From SG8-4 sp964562575 (lineage in GTDB: Bacteria > Planctomycetota > Phycisphaerae > Sedimentisphaerales > Anaerobacaceae): a DNA stretch of 8,366 bases. The notes beneath the pieces are model-generated. The model saw nothing but the letters and a program-made list of their open reading frames with translations. It searched no databases and was not told where the DNA came from. Positions 6,514 through 8,366 of the stretch are shown here, one piece after another. The position numbers and the translations under genes were made by a program. Numbering within the stretch: position 1 is the first letter of the stretch; each line of letters begins with the position of its first letter. Location of the stretch: positions 1 to 8,366 of the forward strand of contig CAZLTY010000201.1 of NCBI GenBank assembly GCA_964562575.1, read 5' to 3'.

Positions 6514-6639
6514 CTACGCAATATCGACAGGGCAAACGTCTTTTCTTTAGCCTGCCAGCCGGCAGGCGGAGCAACGCCCCATAACGGAAACCACCATATG
6601 CCCACACCCATTTGGCTGCATCCACTATATATTGCGTAG
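6514..6639. repeat. 126-bp element bounded by perfect 11-bp inverted repeats
   Basis: CTACGCAATAT at 6514-6524 is the exact reverse complement of ATATTGCGTAG at 6629-6639. Inside this pair, GGGCA at 6530-6534 can pair with TGCCC at 6599-6603, and a seven-pair hairpin sits at 6550-6567. The nested pairs would fold into a closed, branched RNA on either strand. As DNA it would resemble a small non-autonomous repeat element. No flanking target duplication was seen. A single 11-bp pair at this distance can occur by chance in a window this size, so the nesting carries most of the weight. Confidence 0.35.
6550..6567. repeat. REP-like GC-rich palindrome
   Basis: GCCTGCC, the four-base loop AGCC, then GGCAGGC form a perfect seven-pair hairpin. 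Palindromes of this GCCTGCC/GGCAGGC type are often dispersed as repeats between genes in bacteria. Only one copy was seen in the window. No T-run follows on either strand, so it is unlikely to be an intrinsic terminator. Confidence 0.5.
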
Positions 6640-6796
6640 CCCAAAGAACGGCCCCTTTCGCGGATTCAACTGTCCAATAAAATCACACTCGGTGTCGGTC
6701 AATCCCGGCCACAAGAAAAAAGTGAGTTTTTTCAATTTTCTGATTTGTTGTTGATATCCGTATTTTTTTTGTAAACAGGATTTCTTCGATCGCCTC

Positions 6797-6802
6797 TATA
6801 AT
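6797..6802 (+). promoter_or_regulatory. Possible -10 box (TATAAT) for the sigma factor gene
   Basis: A perfect TATAAT lies 60 bases before the sigma-factor ATG. No matching -35 box lies at 15-19 bp; the nearest TTG-type hexamer (TTGTAA, 6769-6774) is 22 bp away. The upstream tract is very AT-rich and could act as an UP-like element. An ECF-type self-activated promoter could not be recognised. Confidence 0.3.
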
Positions 6803-6862
6803 CATAGATATGCGACCGGTCGTTGATCTGAGTTGTGCACAGTTTGGCCTTCGAAGACGTGT

Positions 6863-7366
6863 ATGGTGTCAAGAGAGAAGTTCAAAACGCTAGTCGATGA
6901 TTGCAGCGCACAAGTGCTGAATACCGCCGTGCGGATTCTGGGCGATGCCGAACAGGCCCAGGATGTTCATCAGGGAGTGTTTCTGGCGATTTGGAAGCGA
7001 TGGCACAAATACAACGGCCGGACGAATTGGAACGCGTATCTATACCGGGTTACCGTGCGAAAGGCCATCGAGTCTGCTAGACGATCGAGAAGCGAACACT
7101 CACTGCCACAGCAAATGCAAGGTGGTCTCAGCAAGTGCAGGCCCGACGGACTGATGCGGGCCGCCGAACTGCAGAAGAAGTTGGCCGGATCTCTGGCGAG
7201 ATTGCCAAAGCGCCAGGCGGACGCGTTCGTGTTGTCGCGAATCGAAGGCTTGGATGCGCGGCAGATCGCGGAAATCCTGGGTTGCTCACCGAGAACTGTC
7301 CGGGTTCATCTGCATCGGGCTCTTAAACGCCTGGTGCGCGAACTCGGCGATTACCTGATCGAGTGA
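6863..7366 (+). CDS. ECF-family RNA polymerase sigma factor
   Basis: A 167-residue group 4 sigma factor. Region sigma-2 covers about residues 5-76: a core-binding helix with AQDVHQGVFLAIWKRW, then the -10 recognition part ending in AYLYRVTVRKAIESARR. In most relatives the DxxQEVF motif has Glu where Gly stands here. A linker of about 30 residues follows. Region sigma-4 covers about 105-162, with LPKRQADAFVLSRIEGLDARQIAEIL leading into the helix-turn-helix GCSPRTVRVHLHRALKRL that would read the -35 element. I chose the ATG at 6863 because GAAG lies six bases before it. A TTG ten codons earlier (6833) would extend the frame but has no site and adds non-conserved residues. The anti-sigma gene starts 12 bases downstream, the usual paired layout, so this factor is probably held inactive at the membrane until a signal arrives. 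Its subgroup and regulon cannot be told from the sequence. Confidence 0.9.
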   Translation: MVSREKFKTLVDDCSAQVLNTAVRILGDAEQAQDVHQGVFLAIWKRWHKYNGRTNWNAYLYRVTVRKAIESARRSRSEHSLPQQMQGGLSKCRPDGLMRAAELQKKLAGSLARLPKRQADAFVLSRIEGLDARQIAEILGCSPRTVRVHLHRALKRLVRELGDYLIE

Positions 7367-7378
7367 AGAAGGTGAATT

Positions 7379-8366
7379 ATGGATAAGCACGAAGAGATGA
7401 GCAGGTTGTTGGTGGGTTTTGCTCTGGGCGAATTGTCGCCGCAGGCGCAAGCCGATCTCAGAACGCACCTGGACGAGTGTCCGCAATGCCGGCTCGAATC
7501 AAAGCGACTCGAAGCACTTCTCGAATGTACGCGGCGCATGGGAGAATTGTCGGCTGATCCTCAAGCGTGCCAATCCGCCGAACGAGCGGTTCTTGAAGCC
7601 GTGCGAATTCAGGAAGACAAACAAACATCCGGGCCGAACACCAGCCAGGGATTCATACGGAAGATGACCATGAACAACAGAACAGCGAAACTGGCCGCCG
7701 CGGCGGCGGTTATCATGGTCGTGCTGGGCGGCGTGACGTTTTGGCCTTTCGACACTTCAGACAATGGAAAATGGTGGCTGGGACCTACTGCCGCCTGGGG
7801 ACAGGAAATTATCGCTGAGCTGGTAAACATCGAGGCGTTGGTATATCGTGAGCAGTCCGTTTTCGTGGGTCGTCACGGCTACACGCACGTCTCGGGTAAT
7901 TGGAGCAGAATCTATAAAGCCGAAGACAGGTTACGAAGAGATAAATACTACGAGGATACCGACGAGAATACTATAGAAGATAATGGCCCCGACAGCACGC
8001 TGGTAAATATTTTTTGGGACATACCGGACGGAAATGACCTGATGTCGTACAACGTTTCTTTCGAGCACGAGTGCTATACAATCAAGACTACCGAGGCCGG
8101 GGCGTACAAGCGCGACCCGATGACGAAGTTGCGATCGTATGTCCAAGAGCTGGACAGGGCTGATCGAATCCTGGAAACGGAGGTGTTCGAGGGTCGGGAA
8201 TGTGTGGGCTTTGAGATAGACCGCAGCTACTACGGAGACGGTTTCGAGCGCCGTGTCGATCGCATATGGTTCGACGTGGAAACGAAGCTGCCGGTTAGGA
8301 TTGAAAGACACGGGGTAACCGTTCATGGGTATTTTGACAGTATCGGGCAACACACCCGACATCAAA
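7379..8366 (+). CDS. Membrane anti-sigma factor with exported sensor-like domain (3' end outside window)
   Basis: The frame is open from the ATG at 7379 to the right edge, 329 residues, with no stop. Residues 1-50 form the cytoplasmic zinc anti-sigma domain, with the H-x3-C-x2-C motif at His30, Cys34 and Cys37 (HLDECPQC) that binds ECF sigma factors. A linker (about 50-100) leads to one membrane helix at about 103-122, preceded by basic residues (NNRTAKL), so the rest is outside the cytoplasm. That exported part (from about 123) is a long beta-rich domain; its stretch around GRECVGFEIDRS and WFDVETKLPVRIE resembles the LolA/LolB-like lipoprotein-carrier fold attached to some planctomycete anti-sigma factors. 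That resemblance is from memory and only moderate. AAGG lies six bases before the start, and the sigma gene ends 12 bases upstream, indicating co-transcription. The natural C terminus is unknown. Confidence 0.85.
   Translation, partial: MDKHEEMSRLLVGFALGELSPQAQADLRTHLDECPQCRLESKRLEALLECTRRMGELSADPQACQSAERAVLEAVRIQEDKQTSGPNTSQGFIRKMTMNNRTAKLAAAAAVIMVVLGGVTFWPFDTSDNGKWWLGPTAAWGQEIIAELVNIEALVYREQSVFVGRHGYTHVSGNWSRIYKAEDRLRRDKYYEDTDENTIEDNGPDSTLVNIFWDIPDGNDLMSYNVSFEHECYTIKTTEAGAYKRDPMTKLRSYVQELDRADRILETEVFEGRECVGFEIDRSYYGDGFERRVDRIWFDVETKLPVRIERHGVTVHGYFDSIGQHTRHQ

Larger units (their letters stand above)
6475..6862. other. Intergenic region, 388 bases, divergent promoter area
   Basis: This stretch lies between the starts of the minus-strand small gene (6474) and the plus-strand sigma factor (6863), so it should hold promoters for both. 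It contains the inverted-repeat element at 6514-6639, with the compact hairpin at 6550-6567 inside it. It also has an A/T-only hairpin (GAAAAAA at 6715-6721, TTTTTTC at 6727-6733), an AT-rich tract at 6727-6770, and a TATAAT at 6797-6802. On the minus strand TTGACC and TATTGG with a 17-bp spacer, around 6670-6700, could form a weak promoter. No convincing gene was found here. Confidence 0.5.

Noticed and set aside
6530..6567. GGCAAAC followed by a GC-rich hairpin, reminiscent of a c-di-GMP (GEMM) riboswitch, attractive beside pilus genes
   Set aside because: The second conserved strand (GGGACGCAAAGCC-like) is absent and the hairpin does not sit in the right place.
6112..6639. Plus-strand ORF of 175 codons overlapping the end of the CvpA-like gene
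   Set aside because: Its first part is an out-of-frame reading of the CvpA-like gene and the rest runs antisense to the 49-residue gene and through the inverted-repeat element; the product has no recognisable features.
6715..6733. GAAAAAA / TTTTTTC hairpin as a terminator
   Set aside because: The stem is almost entirely A-T and lies upstream of both flanking genes, so there is no transcript that it should end; more likely just AT-rich promoter sequence.

Overview
The window looks like a fragment of a bacterial metagenome-assembled genome, most likely from Planctomycetota (class Phycisphaerae or a relative). The placement rests on gene style, not on a marker gene: a PilT next to a membrane-anchored GspE-like protein and a CvpA-like protein, an ECF sigma factor paired with a zinc-finger anti-sigma factor that carries a large exported domain, a small HEAT-type protein with an Arg-rich tail, and mostly weak ribosome binding sites. 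An 18-base run of N at 1718-1735 shows a scaffold join, so neighbourhood across that point is less certain. No rRNA, tRNA, CRISPR array or transposase gene was recognised.

Layout. Positions 1-1104 hold the C-terminal part of an MgtE magnesium channel, cut by the window's left edge. Facing it on the minus strand is a small HEAT-repeat-like protein (1185-1658). After the N run comes an unrecognised 69-residue minus-strand ORF (1742-1951). Immediately beyond it a textbook sigma-70 promoter (TTGACA, 16-bp spacer, TATAAT; 1957-1984) fires rightward and probably drives a three-gene operon through a leader of about 120 nt: PilT (2113-3246), a membrane-anchored GspE/PilB-like protein (3268-4923), and a CvpA-like membrane protein with a soluble C-terminal region (4980-6305). 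A 49-residue minus-strand protein (6325-6474) converges on the operon end. The next 388 bases contain no convincing gene but do contain a 126-bp element bounded by perfect 11-bp inverted repeats. An ECF sigma factor (6863-7366) and its anti-sigma factor (7379 to the right edge, incomplete) close the window.

The most interesting point is the operon. PilT has every ATPase motif, but its partner has lost the key residues of Walker A (Lys to Val), the Asp box, the Walker B region and the His box, while keeping the fold, the two CxxC zinc pairs and three added N-terminal membrane segments. That is the profile of a membrane-tethered pseudo-ATPase. It may serve as a platform or regulator for PilT or another pilus-type motor, possibly together with the CvpA-like protein. 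This role is inference. The sigma/anti-sigma pair is a separate cell-surface signalling unit.
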